DNA of 28,082 bases from a virus, in IMG/VR virus record IMGVR_UViG_3300025009_000325, positions 1-28,082 of that record. The stretch is one strand, 5' to 3'. The notes under the pieces were generated by a model. It did not search any database. It was not told the origin of the DNA and was given only the letters and a program-made list of their open reading frames with translations. The first letter of the stretch is position 1; each line of letters begins with the position of its first letter. This document shows positions 15,101-23,005 of this stretch, piece after piece. Made by a program: the position numbers and the translations under genes.

Positions 15101-16663
15101 GGCCGACGCTTTCTCTCCGAATGCCACCGCTTCGTTGGTGGTCTTAAATTCCGGAATCGGACGATTCGGGGCTTCTTTCGGATATTCAACGGATGAAATG
15201 TTCGGCCCGGGTTTATCGCCCACCAGCGCCGCCTGCCTTGCGATCTCAGCGTCTCGGGCGTTTCTGGCCTCAATGGCGAGAACGTCCGGATTTTTCGCTG
15301 CTTCAAGTTCGGCGTCCTGACGCTCCAATTCGGTCAACCGGCCCCGCAGTCCTTCTCGGCCCACAGGCGATTGAACCTCGTCCACCATCCGCGCGTAGCG
15401 TGCTTCTTCTTTTTCACCATAAACGCTCTCGGCATTCTCAAAAGTCTCGGCCGCCTGCTGCGCGCGTTTCGTTTCGGGGCGCTCATCATAAGCAAGCGTC
15501 TCCTCTACACGGGAGAGCCGATCGAGTGGGCGCTGTGGGGTGTTGGCACGCTCTTGCGCGATGCGCGTTAAGATCTCATCTTTGGCGAATGTATTGTCGA
15601 GCTTCACATTCTCCGCGGGGCTCATTTTTTCCGGAACGCCGGACTTGGGCGCTGCTTTGCCCATCACCTCTTTGGCGCCGTGAACAGATTTAGCGGCGAC
15701 GACCAACTCGGAGATGTCGCCCGCAAAACCAAACAGACCTTTGATCTCCTTTTGCTTTTCTTCAGGCAGGCTCTTTACATAATCTGAATCAGCGAGCGAT
15801 TCGAATATGGATTTTGCCGCCGTGCCTGGCGCCATCAGAGCTTCGCCAAGCACCTTGCTCTCTTTGTAGTAGGGGCGATAGCTCGGCACATTCTGCGCCG
15901 TCCACTTGCTGTTTTCCTCAAAGCCTTTCGTTGCCGCCTGGTGCAGCTTTTCTGGATCGATCTCGCCGCCCAGGATAGCCTGATCCATCACCTCTTTGGC
16001 AAGACTCTGCGCATAGCCGAGCGCACCGGTGAAAAATTGCGGGACGCCGGCGGTGATAAATTCAGTCACACCCTCGGCCCAGGCCGCGGGATTGGCGGTA
16101 AATCTGCCGACATCATCCCAAGTGGAGGTGAACTTCTCCGTCGCCCGCTTGGTCATGTCCTTGACATCGATCGCGGAAATAGCTTTCGGGATTTCTGTAG
16201 CCGCTTTTATCGGGTCAATAATCGGCACCGGGCTATACTTATTCGCCGTCTCAACAAGACCCTGCGCTTTTTTCACAGCGTCGGATTCGTACCATGCTTT
16301 CTCCGGCGGAGGCGCTACGCGGTCAAACGCAGCACCCCACGGATCGGGCTGTTCAGTTTCCGGCGCTGTTCGTTTTTCCTGAACAGGCTCGCCGGTCTTT
16401 GTGTTCACCCCATCAAGCACCATGCGGGGGTGGCCTTCAGTTTTAAACTGAGAGGGCCAGTGACCGGTATCGTCCGGCGCAGCGCCGGCAGCGAACGCAG
16501 CACGATAGTCATAGAAGTGTTGGGGATCGTCTGGATCGGGGTTAAGCCCCTGTTTTGCCGCCTGCCCCGCATACCACTTCTTGAACTCTTCCTCATCAGG
16601 AGGAGGGGGCGTCTGCGCCCGCGAAGAAACCCGATCGTATGCACTTCCCCACGCGTCAACCAT
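12149..16663 (-). CDS. Giant internal virion (DNA-ejection) protein, polyvalent-type
   Basis: The 1504-residue protein starts right after the TAA of the upstream gene (TAAATG). Residues 50-92 hold a segment common in phage injection and polyvalent proteins (FYDYRAAFAAGAAPDDTGHWPS and later HPRMVLDGVNTKTG). A short motif, W/M-x-x-A-Y/F-D-R-V, occurs at residues 5-12, 109-115 and about 586-592. Residues 360-600 are charged coiled coil. After about residue 900 comes a part reminiscent of large polyvalent-protein domains (FWYNNVLSGPPTHLVN), with several amphipathic or hydrophobic segments (AIIAYFVLNAAQQG). Proteins of this size beside a nozzle gene normally leave the virion with the DNA and form a channel across the envelope. 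I found no RNA polymerase motifs like those of the N4 virion polymerase and no lytic transglycosylase motif. Confidence 0.82.
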   Translation of the reverse strand: MVDAWGSAYDRVSSRAQTPPPPDEEEFKKWYAGQAAKQGLNPDPDDPQHFYDYRAAFAAGAAPDDTGHWPSQFKTEGHPRMVLDGVNTKTGEPVQEKRTAPETEQPDPWGAAFDRVAPPPEKAWYESDAVKKAQGLVETANKYSPVPIIDPIKAATEIPKAISAIDVKDMTKRATEKFTSTWDDVGRFTANPAAWAEGVTEFITAGVPQFFTGALGYAQSLAKEVMDQAILGGEIDPEKLHQAATKGFEENSKWTAQNVPSYRPYYKESKVLGEALMAPGTAAKSIFESLADSDYVKSLPEEKQKEIKGLFGFAGDISELVVAAKSVHGAKEVMGKAAPKSGVPEKMSPAENVKLDNTFAKDEILTRIAQERANTPQRPLDRLSRVEETLAYDERPETKRAQQAAETFENAESVYGEKEEARYARMVDEVQSPVGREGLRGRLTELERQDAELEAAKNPDVLAIEARNARDAEIARQAALVGDKPGPNISSVEYPKEAPNRPIPEFKTTNEAVAFGEKASAGEVAELKRLEDAARAKEAEYKAAKDFSEDRTNNAYKAQLYREAQEAARREHPSQRDKRTPEQMMSEAYDRVTKPVEPAKAAAPEPNTGMRSVKDMLRDVNTAVGKTGSLGYDLKTMTPERRAAYDRLAKDILMVKRNAGRVGKDVGEYLTSMGVDRQVIDAITQNYGGVVDHAAAVYGQQILDKTENPPAPRDGKYAGSVNLDKQNIPQSAKDLELAIAKEKQTITHKQTEARSDKILISPNRMESALQDLQKMSGGNLTAKMDAVGEINATAMKMFGGVLDDFRKGKIGIDEFNQKFTGFREGILDITSGAKSEVGRALEIQKKYVSGDRIADILNRFKKLSPRQIEDAQRVLRRLEEGTLTKDILDRFEKEMPDPKFADYLVEFWYNNVLSGPPTHLVNVAGNTSWITWQLPHRALTAPIDKIWSTFTGAQRQRYLDEIVPMMAGMGTGFVKGRGAAAEMMKRGRVDSYETKWTNDMGASASAFARSPHKILRTLAPYLTVATRGLQAMDVWANSIAFDAQVNALARRAANQRGLKGDQRAQFEKNFAENLSGADLESAKRFSRYSTFTDPPDPFTNLLAKAREVPVVGTLLKMTIMPFVNTISNLLKRGVEMTPGLGLVKEAASWGMKRGIEGMEPGVVKALGKDWAAHKKYVPAEIIAKQIEGAIIAYFVLNAAQQGIITGPLPENKAERDAWYRQGKKPWSLRRGNEKDGYTWHEFRRMEPFNTGIAAATTFYDKIINAPDEKKATEAFMDFALMMKDNLLDGAYFAGLQNVLDRYDRRQSAIPRFAMGWIPYSGFLSSTSRAYEVLTEGEAKPREGNEWIKALARTIPGVSGTLPAQLDVYGKDSVIPGGVFRQWLPFKWAKETNDPVELELEKLGFYPALPEETVSAHSNEYQIPEDMYRSYAIDYGTQLKAEFEDLISRKAWPEWSDEEKYRLLEKVKSRTHTIATRTLLGEMQDRDMLTEQNIVKKKKGPRSSE

Positions 16664-17668
16664 TTAGTACCCCGCCCGCTTGGCTTTAATCATCGCCGCT
16701 TTAATAGCGTCTTCTCTGGACAGCTTCGGATTTTCTTTGATCACTTCTTGGATAAACGTATCCCGAGCAGCGTCAGTGAGAACTTTCTTTTCAAACTTCG
16801 GTATCTCCCCCTTCTTGGTCAGATAGTTGGGGTCTTTGTCTTCATGGATGAGCATCAGATCCTGCTGCAACTGGGACATGATGTTGGCGTGTTCTTCTTC
16901 CATGCCTTTAAGCGGGCGCTTGAACTCGTCGGTCAGGCCGATGAGCTTACTGTCGTAAAACTTGAACGTGTCGTCTATCAACTGCGCCCGGGTATACTTG
17001 TCCGCCGTGCTACCCGCTTTTAATTTCTGCTGTTTATCAGCAGCTTCCATAGCACGCATCTCGGCCTTACGTTTCTCGAGGCTATTCCACTGCGGCGAGC
17101 CTTCTTCGTATTGCTGCTGGTAAATCTCGATCTGGGTTATACCGTCGCTCGGGGTACTTGGCTTGTCAGGCTTTTCAAACGTCGCACCTGCCTCACTGAG
17201 CTGAGCATACACCTTGTTCGCCTGATCTTCGGGCACCACGTAGGGCGCCTGCGCCACGCCGTTCTTATCCCGCCAGTTGATGGTGACGTACTTGGTCTTG
17301 ACAGGATCGGGCTCCAGCTCCTTCATAGACGTAACCGCCCCAACTCCGGCGATCTTGTGCTTCAAATCCAGCGCAGGATTGGATAAGATACTCCTGGCTA
17401 CGGAGGGATAGTCTTCCGACCCCATCTCGTAACCACCTTGTGGCATTGGCATGTTCATCGCCGGGCCAGTGGGGTCGGCGCCGGGCGGCTGGTCGGGCCG
17501 GCCGCCACCGGAGACAAGCTCCGCCAGCAGCTTCTCCTGCTCGCGCTTTTTCATCTCCTCCTGGGTCTTCATGTAGGAGGACAGCATCGACGCAAACATC
17601 TGCTGCGTACCACCAGCAGGGCCGCCGAAAGGGTCTTTGGTGTAGCCGGGGAATTGAATTACTGGCAT
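16664..17668 (-). CDS. Ejection or internal virion protein, coiled-coil
   Basis: The 334-residue protein begins MPVIQFPGYT and is hydrophilic and largely helical. Residues 30-52 (MKTQEEMKKREQEKLLAEL) and about 195-225 are coiled-coil-like, with a Gly/Pro-rich part between them. The C-terminal 60 residues (FEKKVLTDAARDTFIQEVI to KAAMIKAKRAGY) are helical and basic. The ATG follows directly on the TAA of the HNH gene and the stop abuts the ATG of the 1504-residue gene. There is no signal peptide. Position among ejection-type genes and composition suggest an internal virion protein that passes into the host with the DNA. I cannot assign a named family. Confidence 0.72.
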   Translation of the reverse strand: MPVIQFPGYTKDPFGGPAGGTQQMFASMLSSYMKTQEEMKKREQEKLLAELVSGGGRPDQPPGADPTGPAMNMPMPQGGYEMGSEDYPSVARSILSNPALDLKHKIAGVGAVTSMKELEPDPVKTKYVTINWRDKNGVAQAPYVVPEDQANKVYAQLSEAGATFEKPDKPSTPSDGITQIEIYQQQYEEGSPQWNSLEKRKAEMRAMEAADKQQKLKAGSTADKYTRAQLIDDTFKFYDSKLIGLTDEFKRPLKGMEEEHANIMSQLQQDLMLIHEDKDPNYLTKKGEIPKFEKKVLTDAARDTFIQEVIKENPKLSREDAIKAAMIKAKRAGY

Positions 17669-18367
17669 TTAAAAACCTCTCGTAATAATTTCATCCCGAA
17701 AGACGTATCGGAAAAATCTCTCCGCGTGGTCTGCTTCGTGCCTGCGGATCTTAACGTGGCAAGGGACACACAAAGTAACGCCGTTGTTATAATCGAATTT
17801 CAGTTCGTCGCATTCTGACCGCATAATGATGTGGTGCGCTTGCAGATGCCGCCCTCTCTTGCCACAATCCACGCAAGTATAGTTATCCCGCTCGAATATA
17901 TACTGACGCCACACCATGTGGTCTTCCAGTTTACATTCGTCTCTTACGTATCGCGGCGCCCTAAATCTTCCTGAGTTCAACTCTCTTGACAAGCATCCAC
18001 AGCTATTGACGTGCCCCGAGCGCAGCATGTGCGTCGTTATTATCTTGACCACACCGCACGTACAAACGCACTCCCACAAAACTCCGTCTTTAGTAGACCC
18101 CACCCGCTTAACTACCGTCAACCGGCCGAACTTTTCACCTTCTAGTTTTGCTGATTTTCTTTCAGACCGCGCTTCATTGTTTAGACAACCACAGCTACGA
18201 ACGGCACCACTGCGGATATCCCCCGACGAAGCAACGTGATAATTTCCACAATCACACAGCCCCTGCCACCGCGGCTTCTGATACTTCTCGCGCGAAGCTT
18301 GCCCAACAATCACCAAACGCCCAAACCGCTGTCCGGTCAGATCGATGATAGCACCACGATGGATCAT
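17669..18367 (-). mobile_element. HNH homing-type endonuclease gene, free-standing
   Basis: The 232-residue product has two tandem zinc-ribbon modules, each of the GxxFGRLxV ... CxCG ... SCGC type (residues 11-62 with C38, C40, C59, C61; residues 77-126 with C102, C104, C123, C125). An HNH nuclease domain follows: CVDC at 165-168, HH at 178-179, Asn195 and CVPCH at 200-204. These ribbon modules precede HNH or AP2 domains in many phage mobile endonucleases and probably bind DNA. The gene starts in TAATG with the upstream ejection gene and ends in TAAATG with the next, so it is inserted cleanly with no loss of either neighbour. It is less GC-rich than the surrounding genes, consistent with arrival by homing. 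It likely nicks or cuts an allele lacking it. Confidence 0.9.
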
Positions 18368-19140
18368 TAGAACCAGTCCTCTATTTGGCTTAAAAGTCCA
18401 CTGATTGGATCAAACACAAACCCGAGAGCTTTTCCTACGTCCTCGCTACCAGTAATATCTTCAGCAAAACCACCGACTCCTTCTCCAGCCCAATTCCTCA
18501 GAGGATCGGCCCAATAGTCGGCCGCAGCGGGCAAGCGCTTTAACGCTGTGCTCCAGTCACTGTTGTTCACCGCAGCGTCGAAATTCTCCCCCTCCGTTGG
18601 CTCCCACCCCAGTTTATCATGACCCCAGGCAAGCCAGGGCTCGGTTGCAAAAGAGGGATTCCAGCCGCCATCACCAATGCCAGTAAAGACGTTGCCCGTC
18701 TTCTGGCCGTCAACTACCGTGTCGGTGTTGTTGGAAGCAACGAGCTGGCCGCCAATAGCGGCTGCGATGTAGGCAACCGGCAACAGCGCGGCCATGCCAC
18801 CGCCGCCCGCAGGCGCGCCGGCCGGGGTCGCGGGGGGAGGAGCTGCGGGCGGAGGCGCGGCAGGAGGCGGCATGGCCGGCGGAGGTGCAGCCTGTGGCGG
18901 AGGCGGCGTAGACGGAGGTGGCGCCGACGCTGGGGTAGATGGCGTGCTCGGCGTCTGAGGCGTCTGGGGAGTCCTGAATTTGTCCATCATCTTTTCGATC
19001 ATCTTGGGGTTCATCCCCATGCCCTGATCTTCTTTCTCCTGCTGAGCTGCTTGCTGCTGGTCCATACGGTAGACCGGGCGGTCTACGTTCTGGGCCTGCA
19101 ACATCTGCTCAAGTAATTGCTGCCAGTCGTACTGCATCAT
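18367..19140 (-). CDS. Proline-rich ejection-type protein with membrane segment
   Basis: The 257-residue protein has a Gln-rich helical start (residues 1-50), a Pro/Ala/Thr-rich linker at 57-111, a hydrophobic segment at 116-135 (MAALLPVAYIAAAIGGQLVA), then a tryptophan-containing C-terminal domain (GWNPSFATEPWLAWGHDKLGW) ending in an amphipathic helix. The ATG overlaps the TAA of the preceding gene (TAATG). Its position between two other helical, hydrophilic internal-type genes suggests a DNA-ejection protein that inserts into the host membrane. Alternatives are an assembly scaffold or an unrelated membrane protein. No family recognised. Confidence 0.7.
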   Translation of the reverse strand: MMQYDWQQLLEQMLQAQNVDRPVYRMDQQQAAQQEKEDQGMGMNPKMIEKMMDKFRTPQTPQTPSTPSTPASAPPPSTPPPPQAAPPPAMPPPAAPPPAAPPPATPAGAPAGGGGMAALLPVAYIAAAIGGQLVASNNTDTVVDGQKTGNVFTGIGDGGWNPSFATEPWLAWGHDKLGWEPTEGENFDAAVNNSDWSTALKRLPAAADYWADPLRNWAGEGVGGFAEDITGSEDVGKALGFVFDPISGLLSQIEDWF

Positions 19141-20147
19141 TAGGTAGTCCCTCCCCCCTTGCCGCTGAACATGGCGCTAAAATCCGTTCCGCCAGCCGCG
19201 CCGAGGAGCGATTGCAACAGCCCCTGGCTTTGCGTTGGCCCTTGCACAATCGGGCTGAGCGCCGAGGTGCCGAGCGTCGAGGGCAGCAAGTTGAGGTACG
19301 GGTTGCTGTAGCCCTGCTGCGACAGCCACTTGTTATACTCTGCGGTCAGCGCGTTCTGCTCAGTTGACTGCTGTGTGCCGCCCACGGCCTGGCCTTGCGT
19401 GAGCATCGCCATCAACTGCTGGAAGGGTTGTTCCGCCGTGGCGTTGGCAAGGCCGGGCACTTGGGTGGCCCGGGTGAGGTCGGCCTGATTTCCTTCGAAC
19501 ATGCGACTCAGATAATCCGAGCCGGCCTGGTAGTTCTTATTGGTCGTGTCCATGCCGGCAGTGAACTTGCGCTCATCGAATGCGCCCTTTTCACCGTACA
19601 GGGCGGTGGCAAGCTGAGAGTTCAGATTGGTCATCATGTCAGAGGCGCTGCCAGCAATCGCCCGATTGGCCGCGCCGCTGGACCCTGCGTTCTGGGAGAC
19701 AAACTTTTCTTGCAAAGACGGAACGATCGACTCTTCCCAGTTCTTCATGGCCGGATCAACCAGCGCACTCTTGTACCAAGTCTGAAGGGCGGCGGGGTCG
19801 TATTGACCCACATCGTAGCCCTGGACATTTTGCTGCGGCGTTGCGCTGCTGCCCTGCATCACCTTGTCGATGGCGGAAAGCGACGTAGCATTTTGCTGCG
19901 GGTTCTGGCCCATCATCTGCTGGAGTTTAGCGTACACGTCGCTCTGAAGCGGCGATGCGCCAGCGGCGGTTGCGCCGGGGTAGGCTTCGACGCCCTGGCC
20001 AAGCATGCCCGGGGTGTCTTCCGTACCGACGAACATGCCTGACAACTCATCGAGCAACTTTTTCTGACTGGGGGTCAGAAGTTCAGCAGTCCCGGTTTGC
20101 TTGGCGTCCTCGCTGCTGCCTAGGAAGAAGTCCTTTACACCACCCAT
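19140..20147 (-). CDS. Internal virion or DNA-ejection protein, Gln/Ala-rich
   Basis: The 335-residue protein begins MGGVKDFFLGSS and is rich in Gln, Ala, Ser and Gly, with amphipathic helices (LTPSQKKLLDEL, DPAMKNWEESIVPSL, ASDMMTNLNSQLATALY). No signal peptide. The start is fixed by GGAGG eleven bases upstream. Its composition, length and location after the nozzle gene resemble the small ejection proteins of P22-like podoviruses, which leave the particle with the genome and form a trans-envelope conduit. Identity with a named family is not claimed. Confidence 0.74.
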   Translation of the reverse strand: MGGVKDFFLGSSEDAKQTGTAELLTPSQKKLLDELSGMFVGTEDTPGMLGQGVEAYPGATAAGASPLQSDVYAKLQQMMGQNPQQNATSLSAIDKVMQGSSATPQQNVQGYDVGQYDPAALQTWYKSALVDPAMKNWEESIVPSLQEKFVSQNAGSSGAANRAIAGSASDMMTNLNSQLATALYGEKGAFDERKFTAGMDTTNKNYQAGSDYLSRMFEGNQADLTRATQVPGLANATAEQPFQQLMAMLTQGQAVGGTQQSTEQNALTAEYNKWLSQQGYSNPYLNLLPSTLGTSALSPIVQGPTQSQGLLQSLLGAAGGTDFSAMFSGKGGGTT

Positions 20148-20150
20148 TTT

Positions 20151-20591
20151 CTATTCTCCTCCGAGTTCCATGGTGACAACACCAGCCGGCTTTAAACCAT
20201 GTTTTGCGAACGCGCGAGGCGCCCGGGTGTCTATCGTCAGCTTTTCAGCATGAATCTCTTTCATTAATTTCTGGGCAAGATTTTTCGCCTCACCCAAGAT
20301 GCCTTTGTTCTGGTACGCTTTATCCACCGACAGCATATTGATATGTAGCACATACGTTATAGGGTTTAATGTAAGCCACATGAAACCTTTGATGACGTGC
20401 TCATGGTCTGCAAACACGCCAAGATAGTTCACCGCCCAGAAGGTTTGCCCGGCGCTGACCATGCGCAGCACATTGTAGAACCGGTCCACGTCGGGCAGCT
20501 TCGGTTTTATCTGCTCGACCAGTGGACGCGGCAAAAGAGAAAAGTCGTTGATTGGTGTGTAGCGTAATCCCGATCCCTTGATCTTCTTCAT
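20151..20591 (-). CDS. GNAT-family acetyltransferase
   Basis: The 146-residue protein shows the N-acetyltransferase pattern: a strand HINMLSVDKAY at residues 83-93 followed by QNKGIL (94-99), matching the Q/R-x-x-G-x-G/A acetyl-CoA pyrophosphate loop with Ile-Leu at its end, and a helix LGEAKNLAQKLM. The C-terminal TIDTRAPRAFAKHGLKPAG corresponds to the region after the core helix, where a late residue contacts the acceptor. It would transfer an acetyl group from acetyl-CoA to an amine of unknown target. The gene sits between tail nozzle and ejection genes, where acetylation of virion or host proteins is conceivable. Start at ATG 20591 with a weak ribosome binding site. Confidence 0.82.
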   Translation of the reverse strand: MKKIKGSGLRYTPINDFSLLPRPLVEQIKPKLPDVDRFYNVLRMVSAGQTFWAVNYLGVFADHEHVIKGFMWLTLNPITYVLHINMLSVDKAYQNKGILGEAKNLAQKLMKEIHAEKLTIDTRAPRAFAKHGLKPAGVVTMELGGE

Positions 20592-20599
20592 AAAAAATC

Positions 20600-20836
20600 C
20601 TATGCGGGAGGTGGATGTGAGTCATGCGCGTCGTAGCGCGTTTTGAGCGCCTGCAACTGCGTGTTCAACTGGTTCACTGTGCTGGCGATGTCGCTGTACA
20701 TGGTGTCAATATGAAGCACCAGCAGCCGGATGTACTCTTTCAGCGCCTCGGGGTCGGCGCCTTTTACTTTGCTCAGCGCCTGAACCACTGACTCTGGTTT
20801 CCAGGGCACGTTGGTGGTCGGAGAAAGTGTAGGCAT
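20600..20836 (-). CDS. Small coiled-coil protein, tail-associated
   Basis: This 78-residue protein begins one base after the stop of the nozzle gene. Residues 15-72 are helical and heptad-like (ALSKVKGADPEALKEYIRLLV then DIASTVNQLNTQLQALKTRYD), preceded by a proline-containing head and followed by a SHPPPA tail. No cysteines, no signal peptide. It may oligomerise with the nozzle or ejection proteins. Family not recognised, but its helix heptads, exact fit between neighbours and ATG start make a real gene likely. Confidence 0.68.
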   Translation of the reverse strand: MPTLSPTTNVPWKPESVVQALSKVKGADPEALKEYIRLLVLHIDTMYSDIASTVNQLNTQLQALKTRYDAHDSHPPPA

Positions 20837-20837
20837 A

Positions 20838-22640
20838 CTACCCTCTTATTGGCCCAGCCGGCTTAAAGTATGGGACAACCGCGTGGACTTGAACCGTCTG
20901 ATCAGCGGCGTTCTGGTACATCCGCATGCGATGAAAATCGCCCACGCCGCCAGCGTAAAAGCGCACCCACACTTTGGAGTCACTTATTTCCGGCGCGGCT
21001 TCCCCACACGCTTCGGTTGCGCTGGCATACGCCGTAGCGTCATAATCCGTGTAAAAATCAATCTGAAGTTGCGTGCTCGGGCTGCGCGTCAGCAGCAGAT
21101 CCACCCACCCCAAGCGGGCGCGAAGACCTTTGGCGAGATATGGGTTCCAACGGCCGGACATCACTTCGAACTCAATAGCCGCGCCGTTGTCGCTGCTGCC
21201 GACGTTTACCGTCCAGACATACCCTGTGGAGTCAACACCAATGATGGTGGGGTAGCCGGCCTGCGCTGCGATATCATCAAAAGAAGTGGTGATTGTGTCG
21301 AGCACGGTTGTTACCGTATCGAGCACAAGACCGGATTGGCCGATCTTAAAATACCCGTAGGCGTTAAACCCAAAGTCGTATTCACTCCAGGCTTTATCCT
21401 CGTAGTTGTAGACCAGCGAGTAGTCATTGGTGGTTGACCCAATGCGTGGGTAAGAGATGATTACCTGCCGCAGCGCAGGGTCGGGCAAAGAGTACGCCAG
21501 CCCGAAATTCTCGTGGTCGATGCTGGCAGCAGCGTCGGGCACCTTCTCGTCAATCGAGTACACCTGGAGCCCGTCTGTCTCGTTGATGCTCGTCTCACCA
21601 AGAGCTCCCATCCGGTCGGCAAAGTTAAAACCAGAATATGTGCCAAAAGCGCCGTCAACACCGGAGATGCGCTCCCACCTAAAGGGTAGGTCCGCGTCGC
21701 CGGTGTAGCGCAAGCGCCAGGACGACGCTTGGAAGAAAACGACAAGATCATCCTTTATAAAATCGGCGGCGACAATCCATTCGGAAGTCGGGCAATCAAC
21801 ATACCCATCGTTTGTCCAGTCGTCCGGATCACCAATGGTACACCAGCGCGCGCGCTGGGGATAGAAAAACCCGCCCTCAGTTGTGCGCAGCGCCACCAGG
21901 CGCTCTTTATACTGGAAGATGAGCAGACACGTATCAACGTCGTTGTCCGCATCGCCATCCAGGTCCATGAGCAACGGGGTGAACGCCGACCCGTTGTAAC
22001 TCTGCACCCGGTCCTTGGCGTTGGTCACAAACAGCCGGTCCTGGTAATTGGCGCCCCAAATAATGTTGGCCGTCGTACCGGTGAAAACATCCGTGCTCCC
22101 AATCGCCATGAACTCTTCAGCTACTTCATCGTACCAGGCGGCGCGCTTGGTGTCGAAGATCAGAAGTTGCGATGTGCCAGCGGTTATGTCCTGGTAGGAC
22201 TCAACCCCAACGCCAGGCAAGCTGGGGTAGTAGGAGTAATCAACCGTCACCGCGGCCGTGGCGTTGCCAGAAAAGGTGATGTCGAAAACTCCAGTTGCAT
22301 AGACAATCGTGCCGGTGCCATCACCCGACAACGTGCCGTCGCCATCGTCTGTGAGAACAAGCGTTGCGTCTGTAAATTCTACCGTCCCGATCTGCACCGG
22401 GATCTCAGCGAGCGTACCTGTATAGTGCGCCGCGCCCAGCGCCCCAACGGCTTCTGCGGCGACGCCGTGCGCGAGCCTGCCAAATGGCTCGCGGCCCCGG
22501 CGCTTTGATAAAACACCACGACGCAGATACGCATTTTTCATCTGCGTATAGGCTTCGCTGGGCAGCAGCCAACTCTCAACGCCCAGCTCAACGCCGTAGC
22601 GCATGTTGCCGACCAGAAATGGGGTAAAGCCAGAAGTCAT
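20838..22640 (-). CDS. Tail nozzle / stabilisation protein, P22 gp10-like
   Basis: The 600-residue protein opens with a segment typical of podovirus nozzle or hub proteins (TQMKNAYLRRGVLSKRRGRE, residues 32-51), which describe an N-terminal part that meets the adaptor. A repeated strand pattern follows (QDRLFVTNAKDRVQSYNG, LLIFQYKERLVALR, DLVVFFQASSWRLRY, YSLVYNYEDKAWSEYDFG) consistent with a beta-propeller. Residues 76-142 are a separate small beta domain of TDDGDGTLSGDGTGTIVY type. The role would be to extend the adaptor and close the tail tube of a short-tailed phage. The ATG overlaps the upstream TGA (ATGA). Confidence is good for the nozzle class and lower for one-to-one equivalence with P22 gp10. 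Confidence 0.78.
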   Translation of the reverse strand: MTSGFTPFLVGNMRYGVELGVESWLLPSEAYTQMKNAYLRRGVLSKRRGREPFGRLAHGVAAEAVGALGAAHYTGTLAEIPVQIGTVEFTDATLVLTDDGDGTLSGDGTGTIVYATGVFDITFSGNATAAVTVDYSYYPSLPGVGVESYQDITAGTSQLLIFDTKRAAWYDEVAEEFMAIGSTDVFTGTTANIIWGANYQDRLFVTNAKDRVQSYNGSAFTPLLMDLDGDADNDVDTCLLIFQYKERLVALRTTEGGFFYPQRARWCTIGDPDDWTNDGYVDCPTSEWIVAADFIKDDLVVFFQASSWRLRYTGDADLPFRWERISGVDGAFGTYSGFNFADRMGALGETSINETDGLQVYSIDEKVPDAAASIDHENFGLAYSLPDPALRQVIISYPRIGSTTNDYSLVYNYEDKAWSEYDFGFNAYGYFKIGQSGLVLDTVTTVLDTITTSFDDIAAQAGYPTIIGVDSTGYVWTVNVGSSDNGAAIEFEVMSGRWNPYLAKGLRARLGWVDLLLTRSPSTQLQIDFYTDYDATAYASATEACGEAAPEISDSKVWVRFYAGGVGDFHRMRMYQNAADQTVQVHAVVPYFKPAGPIRG

Positions 22641-23005
22641 ACGCCGCCTATCATTTTCGCAGCTTCGTGCTGGATGCGCTGCCGGTCCTCCAGAAGTTGC
22701 ACCAGATAAGCAACTGCCGGATCTGGTTTCGGACCATGCTCGGTTGTCATGTTGTTCCGGAAAGACTCCACTGCTTTTTGATTCCCCTCGAGGAGCCCGA
22801 GCGTTGTGAGCGCAAACTCAAGCTGCCAGCGGTCGATGCAGCGCCCAATTTTATCTTTAGGTTTCAGCGGCTCGCCCCGGGGCGTGACCAGAAGTTCTAC
22901 CCATGCAGGGCAGCCGGATTCCCCATCCCACTCTTTTTCGCAGCAGCCTTTTTTAAATGCGGCCAGGCCGCGGATACAGGGGGGCTTAGTCTTTGACACA
23001 GGCAA
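22637..23005 (-). CDS. Cys-rich protein of unknown function
   Basis: The 122-residue product contains C10, C21, C22, C32 and C53, with a CCEKEW segment and WVELLV next to a Pro-rich turn. The C-terminal half is helical (DPAVAYLVQLLEDRQRIQHEAAK). The first start is TTG at 23005, but AGGAG is only about four bases away; the in-frame GTG at 22999 is ten bases from it and may be the true start. It overlaps the collar-fibre gene upstream by 20 bases and the nozzle gene downstream by ATGA. Cysteines could bind zinc. I do not recognise the family; a fibre chaperone or tail accessory is possible from position only. Confidence 0.68.
   Translation of the reverse strand: MPVSKTKPPCIRGLAAFKKGCCEKEWDGESGCPAWVELLVTPRGEPLKPKDKIGRCIDRWQLEFALTTLGLLEGNQKAVESFRNNMTTEHGPKPDPAVAYLVQLLEDRQRIQHEAAKMIGGV

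Noticed and set aside
12149-16663. N4-type virion RNA polymerase
   Set aside because: The capsid is of N4-gp56 type, so I looked for a virion polymerase, but this 1504-residue protein is too short for that giant enzyme and lacks T7-like polymerase motifs. It instead has ejection and polyvalent-type segments.
15941-17023. 360-residue plus-strand open frame
   Set aside because: It is antisense to two well-supported minus-strand genes that have motifs and coupled starts, has an Arg/Phe-rich composition typical of a shadow frame, and shows no recognisable domain.
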